Position numbers and translations under genes: made by a program. Source: an uncultured PS1 clade bacterium (lineage in GTDB: Bacteria > Pseudomonadota > Alphaproteobacteria > RS24). Taken from it: a stretch of 64,000 bases of DNA. The notes beneath the pieces were generated by a model. It was not told where the DNA came from, searched no databases, and saw only the letters and a list, made by a program, of their open reading frames with translations. The first letter of the stretch is position 1. Each line of letters starts with the position of its first letter. Where the stretch lies: contig CACNWB010000004.1 of the NCBI GenBank assembly GCA_902624095.1, positions 1 to 64,000 on the forward strand. Direction: 5' to 3'. Shown here one piece after another: positions 36,037 through 46,776 of this stretch.

Positions 36037-37815
36037 ATGCTTATGCGCCGCTTTTTGCCTCTCACCCTTTTTTTGTGCCTGACCCCTATTTTGCCCGCCC
36101 ACGCCAACGGGCTGGCCATGCATGGCGCGCCCAAACTGGCACCCGGGTTTTCGTCATTTCCTTATGCTGACAAACGTGCCCTGCAAGGCGGCAAAATGGT
36201 GCAAGCCCAATATGGCAATTTCGACAGTCTCAATCCGTTTTCCGTGCGTGGCAATGTCGCGCGCAATTTGCGCGAGCGGGTTTTCGAAAGCCTTCTCGAG
36301 CGCAATTATGACGAAGCCTTCGCCCTCTATCCCTTGCTTGCCGAAAAAGTGTTCACGCCCGACGATCGAAGTTTCGTAACCTTCACCCTCAATCCAGCGG
36401 CAAAATTTTCCGATGGCACACTGGTAACGACAGATGACGTTGCTTTTAGCTGGGAAACATTGCGTGACAGGGGCCGTCCCAATCACCGGTATTATTATGG
36501 GCTAGTGACGCATATCTCGCGGCCGACAGACAACAGCATCAGCTTTCATTTTGACCCCGAAAGCGCCGACCGCGAAATGCCGCTGATTATCGGGCTGATG
36601 CCAGTACTGCCGAAACACATTTATGAAACCCGCGACATACAGGCCGCGACGCTGGATTTTCCAATTGGGTCGGGGCCGTATGTGATCGATGAAATAACGC
36701 CGGGTGCGCAAGTCAAGTTCCAGCGCAATCCTAATTACTGGGGCGCAAATTTGCCAGTTATGGCCGGTAGGCACAATATTGCCACCCTGGTGGATGATTA
36801 TTATCGCGACCAAAGTGCCGCCTTTGAAGCGTTTAAATCCGGCCTTGTAGATGTCTGGCTGGAAACTGACAGCCAAAGGTGGTTGGGCGGTTATAGCTTT
36901 CCGGCGGCGCGTGACGGGAGGATTGTGAAACGGGAAATCAAACTGAGCACACCGTCGGGGCTGCGCGCCATTGTTATGAACACCCGCCGACCGCTTCTCG
37001 CCACCGCGCCCTTGCGTCAGGTGATGGATTTGATGTTTGACTTTCAATGGGTCAATAAAATTCTCTATGGCGCGCTTTTCAACCGCACGCAGAGCTATTT
37101 CGGCAATACCGTTTTGAGCGCGGCGGGGCGCGTCGCTTCTTCTGGCGAGCGCGCAATTCTGGGCAATCACCTGTCAAAGCAAGCATTGGAAACTGGCTAC
37201 CGCCCGCCCCTCAGCGACGGATCGGGCCGCGACCGCGCGCTGAAACGCCAAGCCCTCGCCATATTGGACGCCGCCGGCTATCGGCTTGACGGCAAAACAC
37301 TGCGTGCCGCCGACGGCACACAAGTCAGACTGGAGCTTCTGGTGCAACGCCGTGAAGACGAACGCCTTGCGCTGGCCTATCGCCGCATGCTGGCCCAGAT
37401 CGGCATTGACCTATCGGTGCGGCTGGTGGACGCCAGCCAGTATCAACGGCGTTTGCAAAATTTTGATTTTGACATGATTATTTACAGCTATTACGCCTCG
37501 CTGTCGCCGGGCAATGAGCAGGCCTATTATTGGGGTGGCGCGGCGGCCGATACACCGGGTAGCCGCAATTATGCCGGCATTAAAAGCGCCGCTGTTGATG
37601 CCGCAATCACCGCCTTGACCGCCGCGGCAACAGAGGATGATTTCACCGCCGCGGCACGCGCGCTCGACCGCGCACTGATGACCGGCCATTATTTCGTGCC
37701 GCTATTTCATACCAACAAGCAATGGGTGGCGCATTGGAACCAGCTTGAGCACCCTTACCGACACAGTCTCTACGGCGTGCGCCTTGAAAGCTGGTGGCTT
37801 AATCAAAACAACTAA
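36037..37815 (+). CDS. family 5 extracellular solute-binding protein (peptide/YejA-like)
   Basis: A 592-residue periplasmic binding protein of the oligopeptide (SBP_bac_5) family. The signal peptide is MLMRRFLPLTLFLCLTPILPAHA. Family blocks include GNFDSLNPFSVRG, VFESLLERNYDEAF, FTLNPAAKFSDGT, and IGSGPYVIDEI. It starts 2 bases after the acyltransferase stop. No permease or ATPase genes follow, so it is an orphan component here; YejA-type proteins work with YejBEF elsewhere. It faces the CoA-transferase gene across 15 bases. Confidence 0.9.
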   Translation: MLMRRFLPLTLFLCLTPILPAHANGLAMHGAPKLAPGFSSFPYADKRALQGGKMVQAQYGNFDSLNPFSVRGNVARNLRERVFESLLERNYDEAFALYPLLAEKVFTPDDRSFVTFTLNPAAKFSDGTLVTTDDVAFSWETLRDRGRPNHRYYYGLVTHISRPTDNSISFHFDPESADREMPLIIGLMPVLPKHIYETRDIQAATLDFPIGSGPYVIDEITPGAQVKFQRNPNYWGANLPVMAGRHNIATLVDDYYRDQSAAFEAFKSGLVDVWLETDSQRWLGGYSFPAARDGRIVKREIKLSTPSGLRAIVMNTRRPLLATAPLRQVMDLMFDFQWVNKILYGALFNRTQSYFGNTVLSAAGRVASSGERAILGNHLSKQALETGYRPPLSDGSGRDRALKRQALAILDAAGYRLDGKTLRAADGTQVRLELLVQRREDERLALAYRRMLAQIGIDLSVRLVDASQYQRRLQNFDFDMIIYSYYASLSPGNEQAYYWGGAAADTPGSRNYAGIKSAAVDAAITALTAAATEDDFTAAARALDRALMTGHYFVPLFHTNKQWVAHWNQLEHPYRHSLYGVRLESWWLNQNN

Positions 37816-37830
37816 GCCGGTAAAAATTCA

Positions 37831-38958
37831 CTAAATTGCTTCAGCTGATTTCAGGCTTTCCAGTTCCACCTCATCAAAACCCCAGGCTTGCAGTGCGCTC
37901 TCATTATGCGCACCGATCTCCGGCGGTGGCCCCTGAATTTCACTCTCGGTGCGGCTGAAGCGCGGCGCGACATTGGGCTGGGTCACGCCATTGCGTTCCA
38001 CAAGCGTTTCGCGCGCAAGATTATGCGGGTGCGACGCGGCCTCATCCATGTCCAGAACCGGTGCGTAGCACACATCAGTGCCCTCCATCAGCGCATCCCA
38101 TTCGTCGCGGGTTTTGGTTTTAATGACAGCGGCAACTTTCTCTTTCAGCTTGGGCCATGCGCCGCGATCCATCTGCGCATCAAACTCTGCGTCCTCAAGA
38201 CCGGCCTTGTCGCGCAACAGGGCATAAAATTGCGGCTCGATGGAGCCCAGTGAGACAAATTTCCCGTCGGCAGTTTCGTAAACATCGTAAAAATGCGCTC
38301 CACCGTCCAACATGTTTACGCCGCGTACTGTCGACCAAAAATTCGACGCCTTCATGCCATAGAACATGGTCATCAGCGAGGTAGCGCCATCGGTCATCGC
38401 GCAATCAATAACCTGACCCTCGCCAGAGCGTTGCGCCTCAAACAATGCGGCACAAATGCCCATGGCCAGGTAAAGCGCCCCACCGCCAAAATCGCCTACC
38501 AGATTCAATGGCGGCACAGGCGCGCTCTCGCGGCCAATGGCCGCCAGCGCGCCTGTCAGAGCAATATAATTGATGTCGTGGCCAGCGGCATGGGCCAGCG
38601 GTCCGGTCTGTCCCCAGCCCGTCATGCGCCCGTAAACGAGTTTCGGGTTGCGTGCCAAACACACATCGGGGCCGAGGCCCAAACGTTCCATCACGCCGGG
38701 ACGAAAACCTTCTTGCAAAATATCAGCGCTTTCAACCAGTTTGAGACAGGCCTCAATGCCTTCCGGCTTCTTCAAATCCAGCGCAACCGACTGACGCCCC
38801 CGGCTGGTAACATCATTGGGTGAACCGCCACTTGTGCCTTTGCGATCAATCCGCAAAACCTCGGCCCCCATATCAGACAGCAACATGGCGCAGAAAGGGC
38901 CCGGCCCAATTCCTGCGAATTCAATTATTTTGACACCCTTTAGCGGTCCGTTTCCCAT
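37831..38958 (-). CDS. CaiB/BaiF CoA transferase, alpha-methylacyl-CoA racemase-like
   Basis: A 375-residue class III CoA-transferase family protein. It resembles alpha-methylacyl-CoA racemase: [33 protein letters not shown] at the start, then [28 protein letters not shown] and [16 protein letters not shown]. Expected to racemise 2-methylacyl-CoA thioesters in branched-chain lipid or steroid breakdown, or to transfer CoA. The D in GDFGGG region fits the active site. Monocistronic. Confidence 0.88.
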   Translation of the reverse strand: MGNGPLKGVKIIEFAGIGPGPFCAMLLSDMGAEVLRIDRKGTSGGSPNDVTSRGRQSVALDLKKPEGIEACLKLVESADILQEGFRPGVMERLGLGPDVCLARNPKLVYGRMTGWGQTGPLAHAAGHDINYIALTGALAAIGRESAPVPPLNLVGDFGGGALYLAMGICAALFEAQRSGEGQVIDCAMTDGATSLMTMFYGMKASNFWSTVRGVNMLDGGAHFYDVYETADGKFVSLGSIEPQFYALLRDKAGLEDAEFDAQMDRGAWPKLKEKVAAVIKTKTRDEWDALMEGTDVCYAPVLDMDEAASHPHNLARETLVERNGVTQPNVAPRFSRTESEIQGPPPEIGAHNESALQAWGFDEVELESLKSAEAI

Positions 38959-39057
38959 GAGCTCTCTCCCTAATCCCAGACTCGTAGCTTATGTGTTTGC
39001 AGCGCGACGGACAAGGTAGCGCGCGGCCTTTGGCACGGGTTTACGCATCGGTGCACG

Positions 39058-40506
39058 TCAACGAGAAGGCGCACGCAAAACATCAATGCCCAATTCGCGG
39101 ATTTTTTTACGCAAGGTGTTCCGGTTAATGCCGAGCAAGTCCGCCGCGCGCACCTGGTTGCCGCGCGTTGCCTCCAGACTGAGCTCGATTAGCGGACGCT
39201 CAACTTCGCGCAAAACCCGATCGTATAAACCATTAGGTGGCAATGCCTGTCCGTGACTGGAAAAATAATTATTGAGATGAAATGTCAGGCTTTCGCCCAG
39301 ACTTTCGGATGACGGGCCGGAGGCCATTGGCGCGCTGCCAGGCGTCTCGCTCAATTCCACGCGGATAATTTCCGGCGTCACCACATCTTCGGAATATAAA
39401 GCAGCAATACGTCTGACCATATTTTCGAGTTCGCGGACATTTCCCGGCCAATCATGCTCGCGCATGAGAGATAGAGCATCGGTATCGAAACTTTTCAGTG
39501 CAAGCCCCTCGCGCTGGCCCAGCGCAACAAAATGGCGCACCAAATCGTCAATATCCTCCAACCTTTCGCGCAAGGGTGGCACTCGCAAAGGCACAACATT
39601 CAAACGGAAATAAAGATCTTCGCGGAAAAGACCCTGCTGGATCAATTGCTGCAAGTCCTGATGCGTCGCGGCAATAATGCGTACATCCGTCTTGATCGGC
39701 TGTCGCCCGCCGACCGTAGTAAACTCACCTTCCTGCAAAACCCGCAAAAGCCGTGTTTGGGTTTCCATGGGCATATCGCCGATTTCATCCAGAAACAGTG
39801 TGCCGCCTTCGGCTTGGGCAAACCGCCCCGCCATGCGCTGGCTGGCACCAGTAAAAGCACCCTTTTCGTGCCCGAAAAGCTCACTCTCAACTAATTCGCG
39901 CGGTATCGCCGCCATGTTCAACGCCACGAACTGGCCGTGCCTGCGGCGACCATAATCATGCAGGGCGCGGGCAATTAGTTCTTTGCCAGTTCCGCTGTCA
40001 CCAGTAACCAGCACGGACAAATCATTTTGCGTCAGGCGCGCTACGGTGCGATAAATCTCTTGCATGGCCGGCGAACGTCCGACCAATGGCAGGTTCTGGT
40101 CTTCGTCGCCGACTGTTTCGCCAATATCAGCCTGCGCTCGCGGCAACTCCATCGCCCGCGCAACCACGCCAGTCAGTTCTCCCAAATCAAACGGTTTGGG
40201 CAAATATTCAAAAGCACCGCGCTCCGCCGCCGTGATCGCGGTAGTCAGGGTGTTTTTGGCGCTGATAACGATAATCGGCAAATCTGGCCGCAACCGCTTG
40301 ATGCGGGGAATAAGATCAAAGGCATTTTGATCCGGCATCATGACATCCGTGACAATTACATCGCCCTGGCCATTGCTTACCCATTTCCACAATGATGAGG
40401 CCGTGCCCGTCGCCTTTACATCGAAACCGACGCGACCAAGTGCTTGCACCAAAACAGTGCGTATCGCCCTGTCATCATCGGCAATAAGAACTGTTCCTTT
40501 GCTCAT
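39058..40506 (-). CDS. ntrC: nitrogen regulation response regulator NtrC
   Basis: A 482-residue sigma-54 activator. Receiver with Asp in [17 protein letters not shown]+ domain with Walker [13 protein letters not shown] and the sigma-54 contact loop GAFTGA, and a C-terminal Fis helix-turn-helix ([16 protein letters not shown]). It activates nitrogen assimilation genes when phosphorylated by NtrB. ATG 40506 ([12 protein letters not shown]) overlaps the ntrB stop as ATGA. Order dusB-ntrB-ntrC is the classic alphaproteobacterial nifR3-ntrBC operon. Confidence 0.95.
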   Translation of the reverse strand: MSKGTVLIADDDRAIRTVLVQALGRVGFDVKATGTASSLWKWVSNGQGDVIVTDVMMPDQNAFDLIPRIKRLRPDLPIIVISAKNTLTTAITAAERGAFEYLPKPFDLGELTGVVARAMELPRAQADIGETVGDEDQNLPLVGRSPAMQEIYRTVARLTQNDLSVLVTGDSGTGKELIARALHDYGRRRHGQFVALNMAAIPRELVESELFGHEKGAFTGASQRMAGRFAQAEGGTLFLDEIGDMPMETQTRLLRVLQEGEFTTVGGRQPIKTDVRIIAATHQDLQQLIQQGLFREDLYFRLNVVPLRVPPLRERLEDIDDLVRHFVALGQREGLALKSFDTDALSLMREHDWPGNVRELENMVRRIAALYSEDVVTPEIIRVELSETPGSAPMASGPSSESLGESLTFHLNNYFSSHGQALPPNGLYDRVLREVERPLIELSLEATRGNQVRAADLLGINRNTLRKKIRELGIDVLRAPSR

Positions 40507-41609
40507 ATTTCGAGACCCTCCGTTTCGGCATCGCCAACCGCCATGGGCAGTCGCACGCGGAAAATTGTGCGCTCGCGCGTGCTGTCGCATTCAACCGTGC
40601 CTCCATGGTCGCCCACTATTTTTGCGACAAGGGCCAAACCTAGACCCGTGCCGTTAGATTTCGTTGTCACAAACGGGTCGAACAAATGCGATTTGATGTC
40701 GTCGGGAACCCCTATGCCGTTGTCGATGATACTGAACTCAAGCGGCAGTCGGATTGGACGCGCGCGACCGGGCAATGACAGTCGGATGCCGGGGCGAAAC
40801 GCGGAACATAATCTTATCTCGCCCTTTCGCTTGTCGACAGCTTCAGCTGCGTTTTTTACAAGATTGAGAAAAACTTGTGTCAATAAATCCCTGTTGCCCC
40901 GAACATCTGGCAAAGACGGATCATAATCTTCAATGAAAGATACATGCGCGCCAAATCCGTTCTTGGCAAGCATACGAACATTTTCCAATATCGCATGAAC
41001 ATTAATCGGGGTATCCAGGTCTACTGGTGTTTCCGAAAACTGCTCAAACCTGTCGACAAGGCCGGCGATGCGATCAGTTTCACTACAAATAAGCTGGGTC
41101 AACTCAGCATTTTCAGCACTCATATCGCTTTCCAGCAATTGGGCGGCGCCCTTGATGCCAGACAGTGGGTTCTTTATCTCATGCGCCAGCATTGCAGACA
41201 TTGCACTGACAGAGCGCGCCGCACCACGATGGGTCAACTGCTTGTCGATGCGGTGCGCCAGTGATCGCGGTTGGACGATCAACAACGCCAAGGCCTCGCC
41301 GCCGCTATTTTCAAATGGCGCAACATGCAGATCAACAATACTATCCGGCCCAGTGTGCGGTGCACTCAAATCAATGCCGTATTCATTAAAACTCAGCCGG
41401 TTCGCCAGACAATTTTCAACCAGATTGACCACCGGGCTACCAAACGGCATGAGGGTCTCGAGCCTATGCTTGCGCAAGCTGGAAAGGCTTGCACTGAAAA
41501 ATTCCTGCGCGGCGAAATTGGCATAGGAAACTTGATGCTTGAGCCCGACCGCCAATACGGGCTGGGGCATGCTGTCCAGAATAAGACGTTCGCTAATTGC
41601 GGCACTCAT
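40503..41609 (-). CDS. ntrB: nitrogen regulation sensor kinase NtrB
   Basis: A 368-residue cytosolic histidine kinase. N-terminal PAS-like domain (about 8-70), DHp box [22 protein letters not shown] with the phospho-His, N box [11 protein letters not shown], and G boxes DNGIGVPDD and GTGLGLALV. It phosphorylates or dephosphorylates NtrC under PII control. Its start overlaps the dusB stop and its stop overlaps ntrC, each by 4 bases. Confidence 0.95.
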   Translation of the reverse strand: MSAAISERLILDSMPQPVLAVGLKHQVSYANFAAQEFFSASLSSLRKHRLETLMPFGSPVVNLVENCLANRLSFNEYGIDLSAPHTGPDSIVDLHVAPFENSGGEALALLIVQPRSLAHRIDKQLTHRGAARSVSAMSAMLAHEIKNPLSGIKGAAQLLESDMSAENAELTQLICSETDRIAGLVDRFEQFSETPVDLDTPINVHAILENVRMLAKNGFGAHVSFIEDYDPSLPDVRGNRDLLTQVFLNLVKNAAEAVDKRKGEIRLCSAFRPGIRLSLPGRARPIRLPLEFSIIDNGIGVPDDIKSHLFDPFVTTKSNGTGLGLALVAKIVGDHGGTVECDSTRERTIFRVRLPMAVGDAETEGLEI

Positions 41610-42601
41610 GCGGCTATTCCGGCTTCATGGCCACGCAGAAACATTTCTTGCATAGCATCGATGACGGCCTGCGGTTCCTGCAGGCGGCAAATGTGCCCCC
41701 GAAATTGCGCGGCGGCTTCGGGGTCACAATAATCATCAATAAAGCCGGCAAGGTGCTTGCGCGCCACACGCACCCCGTGGCCGGCATCGTAAAGCGCGAG
41801 CGTATCCTCATACCAAGCGCGGAAAATATCGAAACGCGCAGCAGCATTCGGCGAGGCTGGCCAAATTTTACGCTCAAGGTAGCTTTGAATTTGCGCCAAC
41901 AACCAAGGCCGACCGACAGCGGCACGACCGACCATAATGCCCGCCGCACCCGAATGCTTGAGAGCCATGCGCGCGGTGCTCCCATCCACAATGTCGCCAT
42001 TGGCAATTACCGACACGCGCACCGCCTCGACCACGGCACGAATGGCGCGCCAATCGGCGGAGCCTTTGTAGAACTGACACCGCGTGCGCCCGTGCACGGT
42101 AATCATCGCAACGCCCAAATCTTCCGCAATGCGGGCAAGGCGCGGCGCGTTCAAAGAATTGAGGTCCCAGCCCAAACGCATTTTCAGCGTCACGGGGCGC
42201 GGCGTTGCGGCGACTGTTGCGGCAATAAGCGCGGCGGCATGGTCCTCATCGAGCATCAAAGCAGACCCCGACAAACCGCCCGTCACCTGCCGCGACGGAC
42301 ACCCCATATTTATGTCAATAATGTCGGCACCGGCTTCGGTTGCCAGTTCCGCGCCCCGGGCCATCCATTGAGCCTCGCGACCAGCCAATTGCATAGTAAA
42401 AGGTGACAACCCGCGACCTTCGGCACGCAAAAGAACATCGCGGCGCCCCCGCACCAATTCCTCGCTTGCGACCATTTCAGAAACCACCATCGCCGCGCCG
42501 CAGGCGGCCACACTGCGTCTAAACGCCAAATCAGTAACGCCGGACATGGGTGCAAGCACCACTTGTCCTCCGAGATCAATGTCGCCTACGGAAATGACCA
42601 T
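41606..42601 (-). CDS. dusB: tRNA-dihydrouridine synthase DusB
   Basis: A 331-residue FMN enzyme of the DusB/NifR3 type. Seen: APMSGVTDLAFR at the start, DINMGCPSRQVTGGLSGSALM with the catalytic Cys, VKL-like RLGWD, TVHGRTRCQFYKG, and NGDI plus GAAGIMVGRAAVG. It reduces uridine in the tRNA D-loop. It heads the dusB-ntrB-ntrC operon. The intergenic space to the divergent ispDF start is about 120 bases. Confidence 0.94.
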   Translation of the reverse strand: MVISVGDIDLGGQVVLAPMSGVTDLAFRRSVAACGAAMVVSEMVASEELVRGRRDVLLRAEGRGLSPFTMQLAGREAQWMARGAELATEAGADIIDINMGCPSRQVTGGLSGSALMLDEDHAAALIAATVAATPRPVTLKMRLGWDLNSLNAPRLARIAEDLGVAMITVHGRTRCQFYKGSADWRAIRAVVEAVRVSVIANGDIVDGSTARMALKHSGAAGIMVGRAAVGRPWLLAQIQSYLERKIWPASPNAAARFDIFRAWYEDTLALYDAGHGVRVARKHLAGFIDDYCDPEAAAQFRGHICRLQEPQAVIDAMQEMFLRGHEAGIAA

Positions 42602-42721
42602 TTTTTAGGCAAGTCCTTGAATTTTAAAACTTGCCCAAAATGCAGGCAAATAGCGGGTAAGGCAAGCCGTGATAACAAAAAAACAATCGCGCCACAGCCC
42701 CGAACTCGCTACATTGCAGCC

Positions 42722-43918
42722 ATGAAAAACGCCAAACTCCCTCCAAATGCCGCCCTGATAGTCGCAGGCGGGCGTGGGTCCAGAGCCGGTGCGGGCCTGC
42801 CCAAGCAATATCGCACTCTGCCAGGACATTACGCACTCGGACAGCCGGGTCAAACAGTGCTAGGCGCAAGCCTTAGGGCGTTTATCGCGCATCAGCAAAT
42901 CAGCGGCGTGCAGGTGGTTATCCATGAAGATGATAAAGAGCTTTATCAAAACGTAATTAATAGTTTGGAAACACGAGATAAATTATACGAACCTGTGTGC
43001 GGCGGGGCGGAGCGCCAAGACAGCGTGCTGGCAGGCCTTGAAGCCCTGCAGGCCCATAAACCCAAACAGGTTCTGGTGCATGATGCAGCGCGGCCTTTTG
43101 TGAACGCGGGACTAATCGACCGGTGCCTGACAGCGATCGGCTCGGCACATGGGGCTGTTCCTGCTATTGCCGTGACCGAAACATTGAAACGCGCCGAAGC
43201 GGGCCTCATAACCGAAACTGTGTCGCGTGACGGCCTGTGGCGCGCACAAACACCTCAGGCCTTCAACTTTATGGCACTGTTGGCCGCTCATCGGGCGGCA
43301 CCGCCGGGGCTAACAGATGACGCGGCGGTTGCGGAACTGGCTGGTATGCAGTTGGCACTGGTTGCTGGCGACCCCAATAATATAAAAATCACGCATGAAG
43401 CCGATTTTACCCCACGCATTGCGGTTCCGCGAACTGGACAGGGGTTTGATGTGCACCGCTTCGATGACGAAGGCACCGCCGAAACGGTCATGCTGGGCGG
43501 CATGCCAATACCCCACAACCGCCGCATCATCGGGCATTCGGATGCCGACCTTGTTTTGCACGCCATAACCGACGCGCTTTATGGCGCGATTGCGGAGGGT
43601 GATATCGGCGCGCATTTTCCGCCCTCGGATGCATCCAATAAAGACCGCGCCTCGGTAGACTTTCTGAGCCATGCCGCAGAGCGTGTCACCGCCGCCGGAT
43701 GCCGAATCGTGCATATTGACATCACCGTGATTGGCGAAGCGCCGAAAATCCAGCCGCATCGAACCGCCATGGCGCAAAATATTGCCGGGCTTTTGCACCT
43801 GGACGCGCAGGCCGTTTCGGTAAAAGCAACCACCACTGAAGGGCTGGGCTTTACAGGCCGTGGCGAAGGGCTAGCAGCCCAGGCATTGGCAACCGTTGTG
43901 CCGTTGGAAGCGTCTTGA
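42722..43918 (+). CDS. ispDF: bifunctional IspD/IspF isoprenoid enzyme
   Basis: A 398-residue fusion of MEP cytidylyltransferase (IspD, about 1-235) and 2-C-methyl-erythritol 2,4-cyclodiphosphate synthase (IspF, about 238-398). IspD shows ALIVAGGRGSRAGAGLPKQY and VLVHDAARPFV; IspF shows GQGFDVHRF (metal ligands), GHSDADLVLHAITDAL, and KATTTEGLGFTGRGEG. Both catalyse steps of the MEP pathway. The fusion is common in alphaproteobacteria. ATG 42722 is used because the IspD motif starts 12 residues later; the frame extends upstream only into dusB. Confidence 0.95.
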   Translation: MKNAKLPPNAALIVAGGRGSRAGAGLPKQYRTLPGHYALGQPGQTVLGASLRAFIAHQQISGVQVVIHEDDKELYQNVINSLETRDKLYEPVCGGAERQDSVLAGLEALQAHKPKQVLVHDAARPFVNAGLIDRCLTAIGSAHGAVPAIAVTETLKRAEAGLITETVSRDGLWRAQTPQAFNFMALLAAHRAAPPGLTDDAAVAELAGMQLALVAGDPNNIKITHEADFTPRIAVPRTGQGFDVHRFDDEGTAETVMLGGMPIPHNRRIIGHSDADLVLHAITDALYGAIAEGDIGAHFPPSDASNKDRASVDFLSHAAERVTAAGCRIVHIDITVIGEAPKIQPHRTAMAQNIAGLLHLDAQAVSVKATTTEGLGFTGRGEGLAAQALATVVPLEAS

Positions 43919-43935
43919 AAGAAGGCTTATCGGAA

Positions 43936-44433
43936 ATGAGATTTCATTCCCTGCCCGCCAATATCGGATTTTTCTCGCCTGTCGCCCTTATCGCAACATT
44001 TTTCGGTAGCGGGCTTATTCGACCAGCATCGGGCACTTGGGGGTCGCTGGCCGCCTTCGGTGTTGGATTGGTCGTGCTCGCCGCACCTGCGTCCGCTTGG
44101 GTGCTTGCTGTCATGAGCTTGGGCGCCTATTGCCTCGGCCATTGGGCCGCGCTTCGCTGGACGCAGGAAGATGACACGGATGCCGACCCAAGCGCGATTG
44201 TAATTGATGAGGTTGCCGCCATGTGGCTGGTGATGGCTTTCGTGCCACCCACCTTTGCTGCACTCACGGCTGCATTTCTTCTTTTCCGGCTGTTTGACGT
44301 TTTGAAACCGTGGCCGGCAAGATGGGCCGACAAAAGCCTGAAAGGTGTCAGCGGCATCATGCTGGATGATATTTTTGCCGGCATCTGGGCGGTTCTTGTA
44401 ATTTTGGCGGCACAAACTTACGGTTTCATTTAA
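43936..44433 (+). CDS. pgpA: phosphatidylglycerophosphatase A
   Basis: A 165-residue membrane enzyme with FGSGLIRPASGTWGSLAAF near the start, DPSAIVIDEVAAMW with the acidic metal-binding residues, and FRLFDVLKPWPARWADK. It dephosphorylates phosphatidylglycerol phosphate. Three hydrophobic segments. ATG 43936 follows AGAAGG by 10 bases; a TTG start at 43915 overlapping the ispDF stop is the alternative. Confidence 0.92.
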   Translation: MRFHSLPANIGFFSPVALIATFFGSGLIRPASGTWGSLAAFGVGLVVLAAPASAWVLAVMSLGAYCLGHWAALRWTQEDDTDADPSAIVIDEVAAMWLVMAFVPPTFAALTAAFLLFRLFDVLKPWPARWADKSLKGVSGIMLDDIFAGIWAVLVILAAQTYGFI

Positions 44434-44455
44434 TTCATGCTAGTTAGGGATTGCG

Positions 44456-44947
44456 ATGTTTGACAAGGAATTATTGGTAAAGGCGGAGGAAATTCTGAGC
44501 ATTGGTCGCGAACGGCACTTGCGCATCGCCGCCGCCGAGTCCTGCACGGGTGGGTTAATCGCAGCTCTGCTCACGGAAATTCCTGGGTCGTCGAGCGTCA
44601 TCGGACGCAGTTTTGTTACCTATTCAAACCGCGCCAAGCGCGAGGTTCTGGGCGTGAACGCGGATTTGCTGAAACAGAATGGCGCGGTCAGCGAGCCGGT
44701 GGTGTGCGCCATGGCGCAAAACACCTTTGACATGACAACGGCGCACCTCACTGTTGCGGTTTCCGGCATTGCGGGGCCAGGCGGCGGCACAGAAGAAAAG
44801 CCCGTCGGCACCGTGCATATGGCGACCGCGATGACAGACGATGTTATACACCAATGTTGCCAGTTTGGAGATATTGGCCGCGCGGCGGTGCGGCTTGCCA
44901 CGGTTCACGCCGCCGCCGACATGTTGCTTGCACGCCTGAAAGACTAG
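44456..44947 (+). CDS. pncC: CinA C-terminal-type nicotinamide-nucleotide amidohydrolase
   Basis: A 163-residue stand-alone CinA C-terminal domain. Signatures are AAESCTGGLIAALLTEIPGS, FVTYSNRAKREVLGV and SGIAGPGGGTEEKPVGTV. Enzymes of this kind deamidate NMN in the pyridine nucleotide cycle. It starts 22 bases after pgpA, and its stop overlaps that of the convergent ratA by 4 bases. Confidence 0.9.
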   Translation: MFDKELLVKAEEILSIGRERHLRIAAAESCTGGLIAALLTEIPGSSSVIGRSFVTYSNRAKREVLGVNADLLKQNGAVSEPVVCAMAQNTFDMTTAHLTVAVSGIAGPGGGTEEKPVGTVHMATAMTDDVIHQCCQFGDIGRAAVRLATVHAAADMLLARLKD

Positions 44948-45399
44948 TCTTTTTGCGCCCCGTAAACCTCATGCGCGCGGGCCTCGAAAGCATCTACAAA
45001 TTTTGACACGGCACGGCTCATCAAAGGCGCAATTACTCGGCGCAAAAGCGGCACTGCAAAATTAAACTGCAACTCAAAGTCAACGACCGAACCTTCACTC
45101 GTGTCTTTGAACTCCCAGCAATTGTGCAAATGGCTGAACGGGCCTTTCGCCTGATTGACGGTGATTGTCAGCGGGTCATGGGTCAGCACAACCGCGCTGG
45201 AATATTTCTCGCGCAGAAACTTATACGCCACCAAAAGATCGGCCTGCATTTCATAACCCTGCTCGGTTTCGTGGGTGTGTAGCACGCGCGATGCTGTGCA
45301 ATAGGGAATAAACTCGCTATAGCGGTCGACATCGGCCACCAAATCAAACATCTGGCGCGCACGATACGGACTGATGCGCTGAAGGCTTATATTTTGCAT
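44944..45399 (-). CDS. ratA: START-like coenzyme Q-binding/RatA-family protein
   Basis: A 151-residue COQ10/RatA protein with the START fold: SPYRARQMFDLVADVDRYSEFIPYC, then a beta-rich part ending in a long helix. Homologues bind ubiquinone (Coq10) or, in E. coli, affect ribosome association. It lies 5 bases after lipA in the same direction, the usual alphaproteobacterial arrangement. Confidence 0.9.
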   Translation of the reverse strand: MQNISLQRISPYRARQMFDLVADVDRYSEFIPYCTASRVLHTHETEQGYEMQADLLVAYKFLREKYSSAVVLTHDPLTITVNQAKGPFSHLHNCWEFKDTSEGSVVDFELQFNFAVPLLRRVIAPLMSRAVSKFVDAFEARAHEVYGAQKD

Positions 45400-45404
45400 G
45401 AAAT

Positions 45405-46355
45405 CTACCGAATGGCTGAAGCCCGCGCCGCCTTGAGCTTTTTAAAATCTTCATCGGCGTGGTGTGAAGATCGCGTGAGCGGTGTGGCCGAAACCATCAA
45501 AAACCCTTTGGCGCGAGCTGTCGTAGCATAGGCGTCAAATTCATCCGGTGAGACGAAACGGTCAATCGGCGCATGTTTGCGGGTCGGCTGCAAATACTGG
45601 CCGATTGTAATGAAGTCGATATTGGCGGCGCGCATATCATCCATCACCTGCATGATATCATTACGCGTCTCACCCAACCCGACCATAATGCCGGACTTGG
45701 TGAAAATGCGGGCATCAAGTTCCTTGACGCGCTGCAACAGCCGTAAGGAATGGAAATAGCGCGCCCCAGGGCGAATATTCAAATAGAGCGAGGGCACGGT
45801 TTCCAGATTGTGATTGAAGACATCCGGTTGCGCCGCAACCACGTTTTCGAGCGCACCCTCTTTGCGCAGAAAATCCGGTGTTAAAACCTCAATGCTGGTA
45901 TCGGGCGCGACCTGTCTGATGGCGCGTATGGTACGGGCAAAATGTTCGGCGCCCCCGTCCTCCAAATCATCGCGATCCACGGATGTAATAACCACATGAC
46001 GCAGACCCAGCCTGACAACGGCATCAGCCACACGCGCCGGTTCGTCTGCATCGACGGGCAACGGCACTCCTGTGCTCACATTGCAAAACGCACACGCGCG
46101 GGTGCAAATCTCACCCAATATCATGAAAGTGGCATGGCGCTGCGACCAACATTCGCCAATATTCGGGCACGCGGCCTCCTCGCAAACCGTAACCAAATTA
46201 TGCGTTTTGACGATGTTGCGGGTTCGTGCATATTCGGGCGACCCCGGTGCCTTGACGCGGATCCAGTCGGGCTTGCGCAAAAGCGGGCTGTCCGCATTGC
46301 TCTGTTTTTCAGGGTGGCGCGGACGCTCTTTCAAATTGTCTATGACAACGACCAT
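45405..46355 (-). CDS. lipA: lipoyl synthase
   Basis: A 316-residue radical SAM enzyme with two 4Fe-4S sites: the LipA-specific [12 protein letters not shown] and the radical [11 protein letters not shown]. Other blocks are [16 protein letters not shown] and [10 protein letters not shown]. The C-terminal serine ligand segment reads RSSHHAD, where most homologues have Tyr after the Ser pair. It inserts sulfur into octanoyl groups on lipoyl domains. Followed by ratA 5 bases on. Confidence 0.96.
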   Translation of the reverse strand: MVVVIDNLKERPRHPEKQSNADSPLLRKPDWIRVKAPGSPEYARTRNIVKTHNLVTVCEEAACPNIGECWSQRHATFMILGEICTRACAFCNVSTGVPLPVDADEPARVADAVVRLGLRHVVITSVDRDDLEDGGAEHFARTIRAIRQVAPDTSIEVLTPDFLRKEGALENVVAAQPDVFNHNLETVPSLYLNIRPGARYFHSLRLLQRVKELDARIFTKSGIMVGLGETRNDIMQVMDDMRAANIDFITIGQYLQPTRKHAPIDRFVSPDEFDAYATTARAKGFLMVSATPLTRSSHHADEDFKKLKAARASAIR

Positions 46356-46406
46356 GGCTTTCTATACGCCATTTTTCGCGATGAATATAGGGTCAAGTTG
46401 AGGTGT

Positions 46407-46769
46407 CTATTCGGGTTTTGATGCCGGTGCATCATTGAAAAAGATGCGCTCGTCCATCCGGTTCAGCCCCAATATAAGGCGCGCGCGTTCGTCCAGAAAA
46501 TCAAGGTCGAGCGATCCGTGGCTCAGCCGTAGCACCCGCGTCATGGTTTCGGCGTTTTCTTTTTCAAGCCCGGCCAGCACAATGGCGCGTTCTTTGTTTT
46601 TGGCGCGTAATTCCTGCCAACCGCGCAAGCCCCGATCCCCCTGCAAGGCCTGAAACACCAATCCGCCCATCACAAGAACCAGCATGAAAGTCGGCAACAG
46701 CCGCCGCAAACGCAGTGGCGCCTGCCCGACCGTGCGGCTTGAAACCCGTGATGAGAAAAAACGAATCAT
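46407..46769 (-). CDS. ftsB: septum formation initiator FtsB
   Basis: A 120-residue FtsB/DivIC protein: basic cytosolic N-terminus, one membrane helix (about 26-43, LPTFMLVLVMGGLVFQAL), then a periplasmic coiled coil (ELRAKNKERAIVLAGLEKENAET) and the LDERARLILGL block. It bridges FtsQ and FtsL in the divisome. It lies downstream of eno on the same strand, with three GANTC sites and a perfect inverted repeat just upstream. Confidence 0.88.
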   Translation of the reverse strand: MIRFFSSRVSSRTVGQAPLRLRRLLPTFMLVLVMGGLVFQALQGDRGLRGWQELRAKNKERAIVLAGLEKENAETMTRVLRLSHGSLDLDFLDERARLILGLNRMDERIFFNDAPASKPE

Positions 46770-46776
46770 GCACCTA

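Noticed and set aside
42563..42721. N-terminal extension of IspDF
   Set aside because: The extra residues lie over the divergent dusB start region and match no IspD sequence; the IspD motif fits ATG 42722.
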